DNA of 64,000 nucleotides from Ctena decussata (GCA_963989385.1 OZ022515.1:6666803-6730802), one strand, 5' to 3'; counted from the stretch's first letter, positions 1 to 12,145 are shown. Notes: generated by a model not told the origin, from the sequence alone. A program made the numbers and translations.

Positions 1-925
1 TTACGCATTTGTTTTATGTTCGGTGGTGTTTAATTTATTGTGTTGTCATTTTAACCCTTCTATAATAAAAATAGAAAATAAGTGAAAATAATTGTTAAAT
101 GGTTTTCATGTAATTTGCTTAGTCTGTTGTAACCCTTCTGTTGGTCTAAATTATTTAGTTCAATAAAGATAGCTGAGTTGCCACCTATTTGGGAAAGAGC
201 TGCTGACTCGGCTTATCACTTGTAATTTATTGTTTGATGGGATGTCTTTGTCAATCTTTCCCTTTGATGTTGGGGATAGGATTTGGGATCTGATTCAGTC
301 AGTTCCTGAAGTGTAGTTACTCTTTAAATTTACAGCTTTTTTCCCGTAATTGACAAACGTTTGCCAACCCACTTAGTTTCGATGTACTTATTTACGGACG
401 GCTCATGTATCACAGTCTTAAAAAAGATGAAAAATATGTTAGATGCTAAAGTATGCTTTGCAAAATGTTATAAATAGATATGGGTAAGCAAGACCTGATT
501 ATTAGGAGGAGAATGTATTAAGATGTAAAAGTAAACAAACTGCTTATTCAAAAATGCGATCAAGGTCAAATGCATACGAGCGGGAAGAAACTGAGGCTAT
601 TTACTAAGCCGCTATTCCAGCAAGCGTGACAGTGTGCAGAATGATATAGAATATAAGACTAACCATACCAAATTAGTGCACATTTCTGCAATTATTTTTG
701 TCAGTGTCGCTAAAGTCCATACGTTTGAAAAAAAACTGGTGATGGACCAGATTCGACAAGCTGCCCATCCCAAGAGTCCCCTTCCGTGTATTTCCGTGAG
801 ACATGGCTGCCGCAGATACAATAAAAAAAACGCCAACTGCAGGACATATTAGCGTCCCTCTCCAAGTTACCTTAGCCACAATGACACACGGAGCACGGCA
901 GCCATGGAAATCAGGAAGAAACAGT
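1..925. other. AT-rich sequence without recognised feature
   Basis: No recognisable gene, RNA or repeat was found. The short overlapping open frames at about 610-880 occur on both strands and show no motif, so they are taken as chance. Confidence 0.5.
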
Positions 926-1281
926 GTTTAATTACTGACATCAACACTGAAGCACAAGCACATGCACAGAATCACCAATTATAATGCAGATGATTGTTTC
1001 CTAGATAACGCAGAATACCAGGTCATTGCTACTAAAACACTAGGCAATAAACAGCTGTTATCTATTTCATGAACATTCATGCACATCAAGGTATATAAGT
1101 ATTTTAAAAACTTTGTTTAATTACTGAAATCAACACTGAAGCACAACATGTGCACAGGAACACTAGTTATGCTGCTGGTTATATCCTACATAACGCAAAA
1201 CACCAGGTCAACGCTACCAAGGAAAATTAGGCAATCAACAGCTGTTATATATGTCATGAACATCCATGCACTATAAGGTAC
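926..1281. repeat. Two-copy direct tandem duplication, period ~189 bp
   Basis: Two diverged copies lie in the same orientation, about 926-1097 and 1115-1281. Both begin with GTTTAATTACTGA and share blocks such as ATCAACACTGAAGCACAA, CAACAGCTGTTAT or AACAGCTGTTAT, and TCATGAACAT. Substitutions and small indels indicate an old duplication. No open frame is conserved. Confidence 0.8.
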
Positions 1282-2085
1282 AAGCTATTGAACCTTCTCC
1301 GAGTTTGATTCTGTGCACAAGGATATAGGCAATAATAACTACAGTGGGTTTATGGAAAGCAAAGTATAGGCTAGCGTAGTTACACATTTCGGGCTTTGCA
1401 CTATGATATAGATATCCGTGTTGGCGTAGTTGCTGAAAGAGACATCATATAGGCTAACAGCCCCCAAAAAAGCAAACCTTTCCTATACAAAAATGTTTGT
1501 TTTTGATACCCTCCTTTCTATATTTGTAACAATGCAGAAAGTATATTAAAATGGATAAAAACAAGCTAATATGCAGCTGATTGCGTGTATTGTACTATAA
1601 AAATGTTGTAGATTGATTGATAGTAATCTAGTATTTTACCAGCAAATAGCCAACTGATAAAAATAGTTTTACTTCAGTAATCCAGGTTTTCATCATTCGT
1701 TTTCTAATTGTAATTGAATACCCTTGAATGGTTAAATATTTTACTTATCACGCAATACTGTAATTGCAGTTGTTAAAATACCCTTCTTTCTATATATGTT
1801 TATCTTTATGTTTCGGTGATATTGTTTGCGAATATTTATAAAAAAAATACAAGGAATGCTATCGTAAGGCTGCTCAGTTTTCTCGTCTGCAGATGAAGGT
1901 CAAACTACCATAAGGGCAAGATATATAACGAATGTTATTACGCTTCGTATTTTGAACTTTTTTTGTATGATAAAACCACATTTTGCAAGCCTTAAGATAC
2001 TTGCAACAATATTTAAAATGTCCGAATATTTCGGAGATTTAAAGAATTTAATTATCAAATGTAAAACTAATGTATTTCTAATTAG
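1282..2085. other. AT-rich sequence without recognised feature
   Basis: Nothing beyond low-complexity AT-rich DNA is seen. An 89-codon open frame from 1952 runs into the tandem repeat that follows and has no recognisable motif. Confidence 0.45.
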
Positions 2086-2840
2086 AATCTTAAAAAAGTT
2101 CCTTCAAGAGCAGAGAATGTATACAGAAGTAGGAATAGGGCCAGACTACGTAGTTTCGGCTAATAAAGCCTCTTCAGTGACCCTGACGAAACCAGAAAAA
2201 AAGCAAACTGCAATTTCTTAATTTTAATTGGGCAGTCGATTCAAAGACTGATAAGTTTCAAAAGGATTCAAATAATATAAAAGACGATGATCTAGAATAA
2301 TAGTCTAAATCAATCTAAAATTTTAGATTTCTCAGAATCTATCCTCTGATCTCAAAGGACGTAAATAAAATATAATCTGCACAATGAATGATGTACGGTG
2401 AGTCGTTTTAAGGGCACCACACGGCACAACACCAGCTGCAGTGAGGTAAAATTAAAATCTTAAAAAGTTCCTTCAAGAGCAGAGAAAACATACAGAAATA
2501 GGAACTTGGACCGGGCTACGTAGTTTGGGCTTATAAAGCCTCGTCAGTGCCCCGGACAATATCTGGTGACAAAACCAGAAAAAAGCATACTGTTATTTCT
2601 TACTGTAATTGGGCAGTCGATTCAAAGGCTGATTAGTTTCAAAAGGATCCAAATAATATGAAAGACGATAATCTAAAATAATAGTCTAAATCGATCTCAA
2701 ATTTTAGATTTCTCGGAATCTATCCTCTGATCTCAAAGGACGTAAATAAAATATAGTATTCACTATGGATGATGTACGGGAGACGTTTTACGGCCGCCAC
2801 ACGGCACAACACCAGCTGCAGTGAGGTAAAATTAAGATCT
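2086..2840 (+). repeat. Tandem repeat of ~370-bp units (family R1), two units
   Basis: Unit 1 (about 2086-2453) and unit 2 (about 2454-2840) align along their whole length. Shared blocks include TTCCTTCAAGAGCAGAGAA, ATTGGGCAGTCGATTCAAAG, CTCAAAGGACGTAAATAAAA and CACGGCACAACACCAGCTGC. The same unit, with the same unit-to-unit junction, recurs on the minus strand at about 19926-20380, and fragments lie near 20695-20765 and 43366-43530. R1 is therefore a dispersed family found in tandem at two loci. I do not recognise it, and no coding capacity is conserved. Confidence 0.85.
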
Positions 2841-3997
2841 TTAAATCTATATGATTCATGACGGTTTTACAGTTTCCATATGAATATATGGAAATAATGC
2901 TGTACAGTTTCATCGAGAATTTTCAACAAATAGTGCCGATGTATTTCAAAACCCATATTAAATGGGTATATTGCTGAAGAGGTACTGTGAGGGTTTAATA
3001 ATGTAGAACTAGTATAAGAAAACTTAGTTTCCAAACCTCTGCACACTTATGGAAAGGAACAAAACGATCTGGGGCAATATCCTACATTCTGTGTCGCTAA
3101 AGCACATTTACCTGCTAGCGGTGGTAAAGTCAGTCTTAAGCAGGATGTGCTCACTGCTAGTAGAGGCCAAAACGTGACTGCTTGCGCTGAGAGTTTGCTT
3201 GTTGGAAGTGGATTCTAACAGCTATTAGACCTATTTCAGCTATTAACAAGTACTAGAGAAATCAAATATATTATATAGCTACATACGAAAAAGTAATAAC
3301 CCCCGTGAGTTGCAAAAAGTCTTTCCCCATATTGAGCTTTAAATTATTTTACTATGTTTTCTGTTATAACGTACTACTAACATTCGGAATAAAGAAAATT
3401 AATGTGGCAAATGTTTCCAGTGAAAATAGCCCAATAACAGCACCATTTTAATTCCAATACGGTTTTACATTTAATGGTGACCTCAAGTACAAATTAATAG
3501 AGACCAATTGTTAGTCGATATCATATTTTTATAAGTTTAGGAAAATAATAATTCGTCATAAACCAATCGAATGCAACATGAATGTAATGCGACAGACTGC
3601 ATGCTTGGTGGTTAACCCAATCACGGTAAACAACTCTCTGTCCTCTTTAATTGCATATCGGCGGATCAGGTCTTAGACTTAAGGATGTCTCCCGTGCGGC
3701 ATTTTTCGACGACGTTGGTTTGGGCTTATTGATTCATGTTTTGAAGGTTCCATCGGCATTCAACTGTCGCTTAGTTTCATACTCTTTGTTTTTCATTTCA
3801 GCCAAGAACCTTGATTGATATGTTTGCTTTTTAAATTTATTTTAAGTTTTGAGTATTTCATTTTATTAAGGATATTCTTGTGGTCATTTGCTTGAAAAGA
3901 GCTTCCCCTTGATTTTCCACAGTTAATATTTGGTGCCTTTTTTTAAAATTATAGGAGTCCTTTTCCTGTTTGTTGTGTTGGGCGAATTCGATAAATC
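2841..3997. other. Sequence without recognised feature
   Basis: AT-rich DNA. I see no gene, RNA or clear repeat. Confidence 0.45.
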
Positions 3998-4230
3998 AGC
4001 CGCGACTCGAGATAACCTAGAAAGTGGTTGTGCACCTAGGTTAGACTTAGATCAACCTGGGCATTTGCCTAGTCTGATAAAACCTTTCGCTAATTGCTTA
4101 AAGAGTAGATAAGGGTCTAAGCTACCTCCATGCGGACCGCGAAAACTCTGATTAAACTGGGGAGAAACCCAGGCTGATCTGACCTGCGCTGGACGCATAG
4201 CCACTTTGTTGGTTTTCTCGGGTCGCGGCT
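3998..4230. mobile_element. Foldback miniature element, GCCGCGAC-ended family
   Basis: The ends AGCCGCGACTCGAGA and TCTCGGGTCGCGGCT are imperfect inverted repeats, continued inward by AAAGTGGTTGTGC-like and GCATAGCCACTTT-like arms and by a pair around CCTGGGC and CCCAGGC. It is related to the better preserved copy at 17451-17605 and the half copy near 51840-51985. The family is nonautonomous. The open frames overlapping it at 3930-4264 are byproducts. Confidence 0.7.
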
Positions 4231-4285
4231 CAAATCGGGTCCTGATTATTGTCCTCTTTTCCACTTCTCAGATTCGTATGCACAG

Positions 4286-5040
4286 TAGGGTAAAGTTGGG
4301 TAAATTCGGACAGTAACATTGTTTTCTTTATATGTCAGTTTCTAGGAATTAAAACAAAATTACGTCATCAAGTACTGACAAAGAGCGATGTTGTCTTCAT
4401 TCTTATGATGCCAAACGGAGAGCAAATAAGTGTTAAAGAAAGCATATGTATCCCAAGCTTTCAGCAATCAAGAACTGCAGGATGGTACATGAACGGACCA
4501 GTCTTGTCCTGTATGGAAATTCTTGGTTTGATCAAGTTATCTGCTTTTTGTTGATGAATTTGCAACAACCATCTTGGACCCTTTTTTCAGAATAATGAGA
4601 TTGAATAGGATGATGGCAGCCATTTTGAATGAGCTTGGTGCTCTCGAGTCAGGAAGACGGATATAATTAAAAAGATGCACTAGCGCGTTGTTTGTCAAAC
4701 GGTGACAAAATAAAGTGCCATATTTTTCGCAAATTTTAACGAATGTATCGTTGAATTTATGCAAAAACAGCGATCAAACATATGTTTGCAATGCATTAAC
4801 ATTTGTCAGGTCCCTCGGAAAATGTTGAAAACTTCGGCCTTCGGCCTAGGTTATCAACATCTCCCTCAGAGCCTGGCAAACGTTAATGCATAAAAACATA
4901 TTTGATCTCCGTATTAACTGCCGAGTGGGCAACAGTGAAGATCCTGATGAGTCATTATGAGCCGTCTCATCTGGAATTTCACTGTTTGAAATGGTATGTC
5001 CGAATTTGCCCGCTGTTCGAACTTACCCGACTTTACCCTA
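4286..5040. mobile_element. Terminal-inverted-repeat element, TAGGGTAAAG family (long copy)
   Basis: The left end TAGGGTAAAGTTGGGTAAAT and the right end CGAACTTACCCGACTTTACCCTA (rc-related) are inverted, each with an inner TTCGGACA or TGTCCGAA block. The 755-bp element is related to the 218-bp copy at 14052-14269, which has the same ends and the same internal GATGAG/CTCATTATGAGCCGTCTCATC palindrome. This longer copy carries a nested hairpin at 4772-4906. No transposase frame is present. Confidence 0.75.
4772..4906. repeat. Nested hairpin element inside the 4286-5040 element
   Basis: A roughly 135-bp imperfect palindrome opens with GATCAAACATATGTTTGCAA and closes with the related inverse ending ACATATTTGATC. 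The centre is CTTCGGCCTTCGGCCTAGG. Its position inside a larger inverted-repeat element suggests later insertion. Confidence 0.65.
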
Positions 5041-6389
5041 ATTCGTTCTGTTGAACATATAGTGGGGAATGATTAAAATAAGATAAGAAATCAATAAATA
5101 GCATGCAGAAAAATCTTTCGTTTTAGGCACGACCTAATGCATAATTACTTTTGATCTGTATGACAAAGTTTGTCGTCCCGCTTTAAGATTATGTAATTTA
5201 AAGAGATTGTTTACAGCTTTTTTATAAACTGTGTTTATATTAAGAGAAAAAGTATAAGGTTCATACCACTAAAATGGTGGTGTAAAGCATTACAGTTAAT
5301 GTGAAATTTGATGATAATCACTTGCCCCAGGAGTCTGCCATTCTATCAGTTGAATGACCTCAAATATTTTCCCCTTGAATCACTGAGCCACCTGCAGCAA
5401 GATAATTAGCTCTGCGTAAATGCCTCAATGCAAATCCAGAATTTATTCAGTGAAATGCAGACTATTAAACCGGACAGGGAACTAACTTGCTTTTGCAATA
5501 CCTGTTTCAGCATAGTGTAGACCATGATCAGACTGCTTCTTCTTAAGAAGCAGTCTGATCTGGGATAGCACTATTTGGTAAACCCTCTATGTCCCGATAC
5601 TTAGAATTTTATGGTTATTCTGGCGATTAAATCTAGCTTTAGCAGACTAGCTTAACACATGGTAAAAAAGTACTACTACTTGTGTCAATTTTTCCGTATG
5701 TGTGTGCTTCTTTCCACATTGGTTTTGAGGGCGAGATGTGGGGTTTGAGTGTATTAATTCCTGATCATTGCGTATCGTTTTACCTTTAATATAAAAATTG
5801 AAATAAAAATGAATGCATTAGATAATGCATAAAGATGTGAATAATGGTGATAGCTGTTTGTTATACACAATTTGGAAGAATAGAAACGTAGGAGCTCATC
5901 GCGTAAAAATGTGCAATAAGGTGTCTCTAATACAAATGGGTCTAAATACAGCAAATCAAAGTATGTAAATCATGTTATGCATGATGCGGTATCTAATCAA
6001 AATTGCACTTGCACCATAGAAAAATGGCGCTTCAAGTATGTCCGGCATTGCTATCATCTGCATTGGAAAGTGTGCCTGTCAAGTATTCTTCTCTATATTC
6101 CCATTACCAGTTTTGCCCTTTTAATCCAGCTTGTTCACTGTTTTCCTCTTCAATCGTATCGGAAGACGTTATTAAGGTCAAAAATAATTGCAATGTTCTT
6201 CTATGGAATCACAGTCAGCTCCTCTAATAGTGAGTCCTATGTGTGTAACAGCTTGGGTAAACAAACGCTTGCAATCCAGATGTTTCAAACTGTTAGACTG
6301 GCAGGATGGAAAAGATGGCTGCTGTCTGATGTTTAATATAAGAGCAATAAACAGGACTTACCTTAGCAGATGAAAGAATGAATTGTGTG
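5041..6389. other. Sequence without recognised gene; one short palindrome
   Basis: Mostly featureless. A strong hairpin lies at about 5524-5561, with arms ATCAGACTGCTTCT and AGAAGCAGTCTGAT. The 119-codon open frame at 5977-6336 overlaps other frames and has no recognisable domain, so it is not called a gene. Confidence 0.45.
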
Positions 6390-7193
6390 ATAGGCTCTTG
6401 TCACAACTGTAAGATTCTGTTCATTTGACCTTATAAATGTGAGTTTGTCGCCTTCAAAATTAATATTATTGCGATAAGAAAATACACTGATTGCATTAAC
6501 GTTGTCAATGACGTTACATGCACGCGCCAAACTGTTATTACACATTTTGTCATACGATTTTTATGACACGATGTTAGCCACTCAATAACGGCGACGTCAT
6601 TATGATAATGTATTTTATGTAATAAGACTATCAGGAATAATGCAAATTTGATTCTAACTTTAAATGCAGTCTAACACCAACACATTACCTAACCGTTAAG
6701 GAAACACAAAGTGAGCCCAGAAGCAAAGACCCCCTCCACCCCCCCCCCCCCCCCACACACACACACATACACACACAAATACACATACACACACATCCGA
6801 ACCGCCGAAATGCACATTTCCGAGAGAACAAAAAAAACAACAACAAAAAAAAAACATTGGTCATTTCAGTTATTTCCACTATTGGGGTTTAAAATACAAG
6901 ATCACTCGAAAACTTTGGACAATTTTTGTAAGGTGCTATTTACCCTCGAATTCTTTGCAAATAAAAATCAAATACCTGCCCATATATTATTTTAGCATAT
7001 GACGCCGCTGTTAATTAGTGGATAACGTCGTGTCATAAAAATCTTATGACCACACGTGTAGTAATACTTTAGCACGTACACATAACGTCAGTGACAACGT
7101 CCGTGTTCTAACTGAAATAATGTTCATTTCGAAGGCGATCAAATCCCGTATTAATGGGTCAAATGATAATCAGAATCTTACACTTTGTGGTCA
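6390..7193. mobile_element. Foldback element with ~200-bp arms around a C/CA microsatellite
   Basis: The left arm (about 6390-6600) and right arm (about 6998-7193) are diverged inverted copies. Matched blocks include GTAAGATTCTG, GTCGCCTTC against GATCGCCTTCG, ATTTTTATGACACGA and its complement TCGTGTCATAAAAAT, and GACGTCAT against ATGACGCC. The 400-bp centre carries the poly-C and CA tract. There is no coding sequence. Confidence 0.75.
6733..6802. repeat. Poly-C plus (CA)n microsatellite
   Basis: A C tract interrupted by A is followed by an imperfect CA/TA tract. Long open frames over this stretch on both strands are low-complexity artefacts. Confidence 0.9.
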
Positions 7194-7256
7194 TTTCTTA
7201 TGAAATTTATGAAACTCGCCAATCCTCGCTTCATAAAGTTCATATGAAATGACCAC
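7187..7256. repeat. 70-bp near-perfect palindrome
   Basis: GTGGTCATTTC at the left and GAAATGACCAC at the right are exact inverse arms, continued by TATGAAATTTATGAA-like and TTCATAAAGTTCATA-like blocks around CCAATCC. It sits directly at the right edge of the 6390-7193 foldback and looks like a separate small element. Confidence 0.8.
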
Positions 7257-8392
7257 TTTTACCTTTTGATTTTGAATATCCCAAAAACAAATATAAATAC
7301 GTCAACCGAACCTTTCATAACATATATTTTCTCTTATACCTAATTATGTCCGTATCCCAAATCTGAAATCACTCATCCGAATCGGTCAGGAATAGGCACG
7401 TGTTCCTCGTGTTCTTAGTACATTTTACATACAGATGATGACATTTATATTTGTTTGCTCTTGAAATTTCTTTATATGTAATCGTGGTAGTATGAGGGTT
7501 TATTAGAGGGTATACGGTATAATATATAGTAGGCTTAGGCTTACTAAGTTAAAAACTGGTTTTGTCAAGGCATGTAATCACATGATGGCCATTTTCACGT
7601 GGAAAACGAAGCTGAATTATAGTTCTGAATCATTCGAGCCAAAGCCAGCGACAAAGAAAGACATACATCCCCCTCCCCCACCCGAGCAATTGGTGAGTTC
7701 TGAGGAAAAAGCCTTAGAAACCTAGAGTGCATACTATGTTTGGCATTCTGAGTGTATTAAAAGGAAGAATCATTTCAAGCGAATTTTAAGTTTCTTAAAT
7801 TTACCATTACACATTCATTTGCATAATTATAATAGCATGTGAAAGGCCAAACAATTGTTAATCGTTTTGTATTGTTTACTAAATAATAAACATGTATGGC
7901 CATTAATGTTAATAATTTAATATTTATAGCAAAGAGAAGCCATAGGATCTATAACTTAACATGGCTACAGGAGGGCAATACCCAGATCAGTGCGAAGTGG
8001 TAATTATGACTGACAGAGTCATCTGTTCTGCAATCCATACACAGGAGGGTAATATTTTAATGCTATAACGTAAGGTATTTTAATATAGTTTCATAAAATA
8101 ATCGCAGGAATGTTCTTTCTCTACGAATCTGTTTTATTTCTACTAATACTACTACTACTAATGATTATGATAAATATAGAAGAAGGTGTTTAGAATTCGA
8201 ATATCGTGGTGACAGTTCAGATTTTGCAGTTCAGTTAAAATTTAATTTTAGAAAACAGATCAACCATGTATACAAGATACTTAAATAATTTTAGTCTGTT
8301 TCAGAATTAAATGTCGTCACACAGTTTCACTATCTAGCTGTTGCTCAGGTTTACGAGATGATCGGGTGGTTCATTGGGATGACAGGATGTTC
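7257..8392. other. Sequence without recognised feature
   Basis: No coding region or clear repeat is seen. A short CCCCTCCCCCACCC run is at 7668-7682 and a (CTA)n-like run near 8142-8160. Confidence 0.45.
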
Positions 8393-8610
8393 CAAGGGTG
8401 TAGCTACGTATACGGCAAATACGCAAGTGCGTATTGAAATTTTGTCAAAATTTCAAAACGCACCTGCATATTTGCATGCTGAAATTTTATAAAATAGACA
8501 AGATTTCATTACCAATTACCAAAGTGGCTGAAGTACTAGCTTTCCTTTCTAGAAGTAGAGCATAAAACATGGCTGTGCGTATCATGAAATTGCGCCTAGT
8601 TACGCCCCTG
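8393..8610. mobile_element. hAT-like miniature element (218 bp)
   Basis: The left end CAAGGGTGTAGCTACG and right end CCTAGTTACGCCCCTG form imperfect inverted repeats close to the CAGGGGCGTA ends typical of hAT elements. The pentamer TGTTC lies immediately outside both ends (8388-8392 and 8611-8615). A true hAT duplication would be 8 bp, so it has either decayed or the match is chance. A GAAATTTTGTCAAAATTTC palindrome lies inside. There is no transposase. Confidence 0.6.
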
Positions 8611-8676
8611 TGTTCTGTGGGCAGAGAGATTGTCTTCCAACAACAATCGTTCTATTGCTAATATTGAATCAATACA

Positions 8677-9003
8677 CTAGCCAAGCAGCTGGCTTTTGGC
8701 ACATCCTATATTTGTATTTTTGTTGTCATTGATTAGGATGTTTCCAGGCTTGAGCTGGAACAACAAAGTGGTTGGTGTGGTGAGTTGTGGATCCTTCTTT
8801 ATAAGAGAAGGGAGGTCAGGGGCTCTCAAGGCAATAAAACATAAATGATTTATGTTCGGATGAGACGGAGTCGAAGGAGAACATAAATCACTCCTGGTTA
8901 CAGTTTCCATAGGAAACAATTCTCTCACGATATCTAATTGAATTGTAAAAGTCTGAAGTCGGTCGGAGACTTTATTATGCATATCGAGCCTAAATATCGC
9001 CAA
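8677..9003 (-). pseudogene. Possible protein-kinase domain relic
   Basis: A 108-codon open frame contains, in the order expected for a kinase, HPNI near residue 48, an LIKK segment near residue 67, and LKPGNILINDN near residue 84. The last segment matches the usual catalytic-loop consensus (HRD)LKPxNILI. The HRD triad is absent, with FQ where RD is expected, and no DFG follows; GCA occupies that region. The distance from HPNI to the loop is about 20 residues short of a normal kinase. A decayed copy or isolated exon fragment of a RIP- or MAP-like kinase is possible. No splice sites were clear, and chance similarity is not excluded. Confidence 0.3.
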
Positions 9004-10159
9004 CAGGTGTAGATTTCTGGACTAGATAAATTCTAAATTTCATTAGGTGCCGTCGAGAGGCAATTTAATATGTTAATTTGGGCATTTTACAACCTCAGAC
9101 GACAAGCGCGGTTTACAGGGAGCTCAAAAGACCATCAGAAAAGCAGCTAACCGAGATTGAGAACTAGAGGTCATGACGTAAACTTACGTCGACGCAATCT
9201 CCGTCATATGTATTGCGCAACAGCATCGACTTAAATGATACTTGCATACCAACGTTGATAACGTAGCAATATAAAGACAGTAAGAAATCGTCAAAAAGAG
9301 TGTTACATAAGATAACGCAGTCATCGCGTTGTGCGTTTCAGAGCTTTAACGCACTTTTACTGACGTCATTTAAGTAAATTATGCAAACTACCTAATGTTT
9401 ATTTTTTTAAGTCTCAAGCATGTTGTCCAAATTAACTAAACATTTTCTCGAGTGAAAGGATCACAGTCAGCAATAAAAAGTGAAAGTTTTTATATCCCTT
9501 CAGAATATCAGCTTTCGTTTTCCTCTGTTTGCATGTACACTGAACAAAATTTCTAATTGGTCACTTTCTGTCATAGAATTAAGCCTTACACAGATTTACA
9601 ATAGCCTAGCTACCAACTAGGACGAACAAATGTACAGACATTCTTGTATTTTACAAGCATCACAAGCGCTTATGCAATTGCAAAATGATTTACATCAATT
9701 CGAGGCGACCATTAGGATTTACACAAACGCTGAAAGGGAGGTAATTTGAAAACGTCAATATTAAAATCAATACAGGTGAAAAGTGCATGAAGACTTAAAA
9801 CAAACCTCATGTTTTTATGATGAGAAACTTTATTTACTTCTGAAATATTATGCTTTTTGTGGAAGTATGATGCAACCTGTATGTGTTTTCAAAGCATTAT
9901 ATGGTTTAGATAGAGGGGGTCATAACTCTAATACTACAATGAAGTTTTGATTACAGCATTGACTTTAATAAGTAGATAACAGCCCAAAATTTTGATTATG
10001 ATTATTAAAAATCATATTTCTGCATTTTAGAAAACTGACCAATTAGAAATTTTGCTGAGTGTACTGAGGTTGTGATGTTGGATTTGTTGTGATGTAAAGT
10101 ATTAAAAATGCGGGCCTATACAGGTTTTGTTCTATCTGTTATTCTGTAATGCCGTTAGA
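9004..10159. other. Sequence without recognised feature
   Basis: AT-rich DNA with no gene or repeat that I can support. Confidence 0.45.
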
Positions 10160-11095
10160 TTTTTGTGAAAATTTGTGTCACAGATTTCTCTGGAACTATT
10201 GAAGCTGGAATCACGAACTTGGTTATCACAATGAATTATTGTGTCGGCTCATTGCTCCTATTTTTTCCCTTTACTTGTCCAGTTTTCTGTCTTTTCAGGT
10301 AATTTAGTGTCACAGATTTCTCAGGAACTCTGCAAGATAAAATCTTTAAATATGGTATACGTATGTACAATGAGTGATTGTATCGTGGGATTGAGACAAT
10401 GACTCATTGCTCTTATTCTTCTATTTTTGTCAATTTTTTCTTTCTCCATTTTGCATGTTTATATGGAAAATTTGTTTCGAAGTTTTCTCATAAAGTATTG
10501 AAGCTAGAATCTTGAAACTTGGTAGTAGATTGATGATGTGTTATTGTATCATTGGATTTAATTGGTTCATTGCTCTTGTTCTTACCATATTTTTCCATTT
10601 TTCTCTCTTTCAAGGAAAATTTGTTTCACATTTTTCTCAAAATTGTGCATGCTAGAATATTCACATTGATATGCATGTGGAGAAAGAGTCGTTGTATCGT
10701 GGGATTGGGACTTGGGCTCATTGCTTTTATTCTTCCTTTTTTATCCATTTTTCTTTTTTTCTGTTTGTTTGTATGTTAAATTGAAACTTTGAGACAGGTT
10801 TCCTCAGAGGTTAATAAAGCTACATGTAGCATCTTGAAACTTATTATTTATGTCGACAATAACTTGTTGTATTGGGCTTTTTGCTTGCATTCTTCTCTAT
10901 ATTCTTTTTCATTTTTCTGTTCTGCCAAGGAAAATTTGTGTCACAGTTCTCTCAAGAACTGTGCAATGTAGACTCTTCAAACATGGTATATTGTTTTATC
11001 GGACAGAGAATCGGGCTCATGGCTCTTATTTTCCCTTTCTGTCTTTTCAAGGTGAATTTGTATAACAGTTTTTCTCAGGCGCTATATCATCATTA
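10160..11095 (+). repeat. Degenerate tandem array, unit ~150 bp, about six units
   Basis: Each unit begins near GGAAAATTTGTGTCACAG, continues with TTCTC(A)GGAACT, GAATCTTGAAACTTGG and TTGTATCGTGGGATTG, and ends in a T/C-rich CATTTTTCT stretch. Starts lie near 10168, 10299, 10466, 10615, 10775, 10930 and 11051. The pyrimidine-rich ends create several hydrophobic-looking open frames at 10552-11099 that should not be read as membrane proteins. Confidence 0.8.
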
Positions 11096-11329
11096 TTAAG
11101 ACACTTCATATAATACAGATATCGATAAGTTTTTATCAACAGGATTATTGCTCTGAGTCATTCTATATTAACAGTTTTCTTATTCAGAAAGCTGAAAATT
11201 GTGTAACAGTTTTCTTTTCAACTTATTTATTGCTCTTTCTACATGGCAGTGCGCTACTAGAGCAGTGCAGCGGGGCTATATAGTCAGAGCCTCTGAAAGC
11301 TCTAGTTTATACTGCAATATTTACATTAT

Positions 11330-12145
11330 TGGTGTATTTACAGAAAACCCCTATAGTAAACCATTCAAACGTAATGTAGTTTACATTCAAACAGCGACGT
11401 CACGTGACATAAATAACGTCAAAGTAAGCCATGGCTCTCGACAATCTGATTGGACGTCGGCGACGCCATAAACACTGTTCCTCTCTTAGCAGACAGGCTA
11501 TGAGTAAATGTTTTCCTGCTTCAAGTTTAGCGCTTTTATAAGATTTTTCATCAAGGGTTTGATTGAAACAAATGTAAAAATCAGCAATGAACTTATTTTT
11601 TATATATCGAAGTGTATTCTACATTGAATCACCAGCAGAGTGTGCATGAACACCTTCGGGTTCATTTACTTCGCACACGACCCAATATAGTTTACACTTC
11701 CTTAATATTTATATATGAACACAAATATTTTTTATACATTCTTGGAATGTTTACTGAAAATCCGTGTGGTAAACCATTGGACAGTGTTATTTTACATTCC
11801 AATAATTACATTAGCCACTCGGATTCTTGTGACTTATATAAAAATAAACAACGGCTCCCGACAATCTAATTGGATGTCGGTGATATCATGACGTCGTTGA
11901 CGCTGTTTCGCTGTTCGCAGGAAAAACTACGTGAAAATGTTTTTCTGCTTCAATTTTAGCGCTTATTTAAGACTTTTCATCAGGGTTTTTAGTGAAAGGA
12001 ATGTAAATTATTTTTTTTTATGTTTTTTCGAAGTGTAAACTACATTGTGTCACTACCAAAGTTTACATGAAAACCTTCGGGGTTCATTCATTTTGCCAGG
12101 GCTCATTCACTTCCCACTCGATCCAATGTAGTTTACACTTCGATA
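11330..12145 (+). repeat. ~415-bp tandem duplication with a terminal hairpin in each unit
   Basis: Two diverged units (about 11330-11715 and 11745-12145) share GGTAAACCATT-like, GACAATCTGATTGGACGTCGG and CTTCAAGTTTAGCGCTTTTA-like blocks. Each ends in a hairpin. In unit 2 the arms are an exact 20-nt pair, TCGAAGTGTAAACTACATTG at 12028-12047 and its complement at 12124-12143, around CCTTCGGGGTTCATT. In unit 1 the hairpin has decayed (11605-11700). Confidence 0.8.

Noticed and set aside
5977..6336. 119-codon gene
   Set aside because: No domain, overlapped by two other frames, and no splice or promoter support.
6685..6995. Cys/Val-rich and Thr/His-rich proteins
   Set aside because: Translation of the poly-C and CA microsatellite on both strands.
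10552..11099. Small hydrophobic, membrane-like proteins
   Set aside because: They are translations of T/C-rich ends of a tandem repeat, in overlapping frames.
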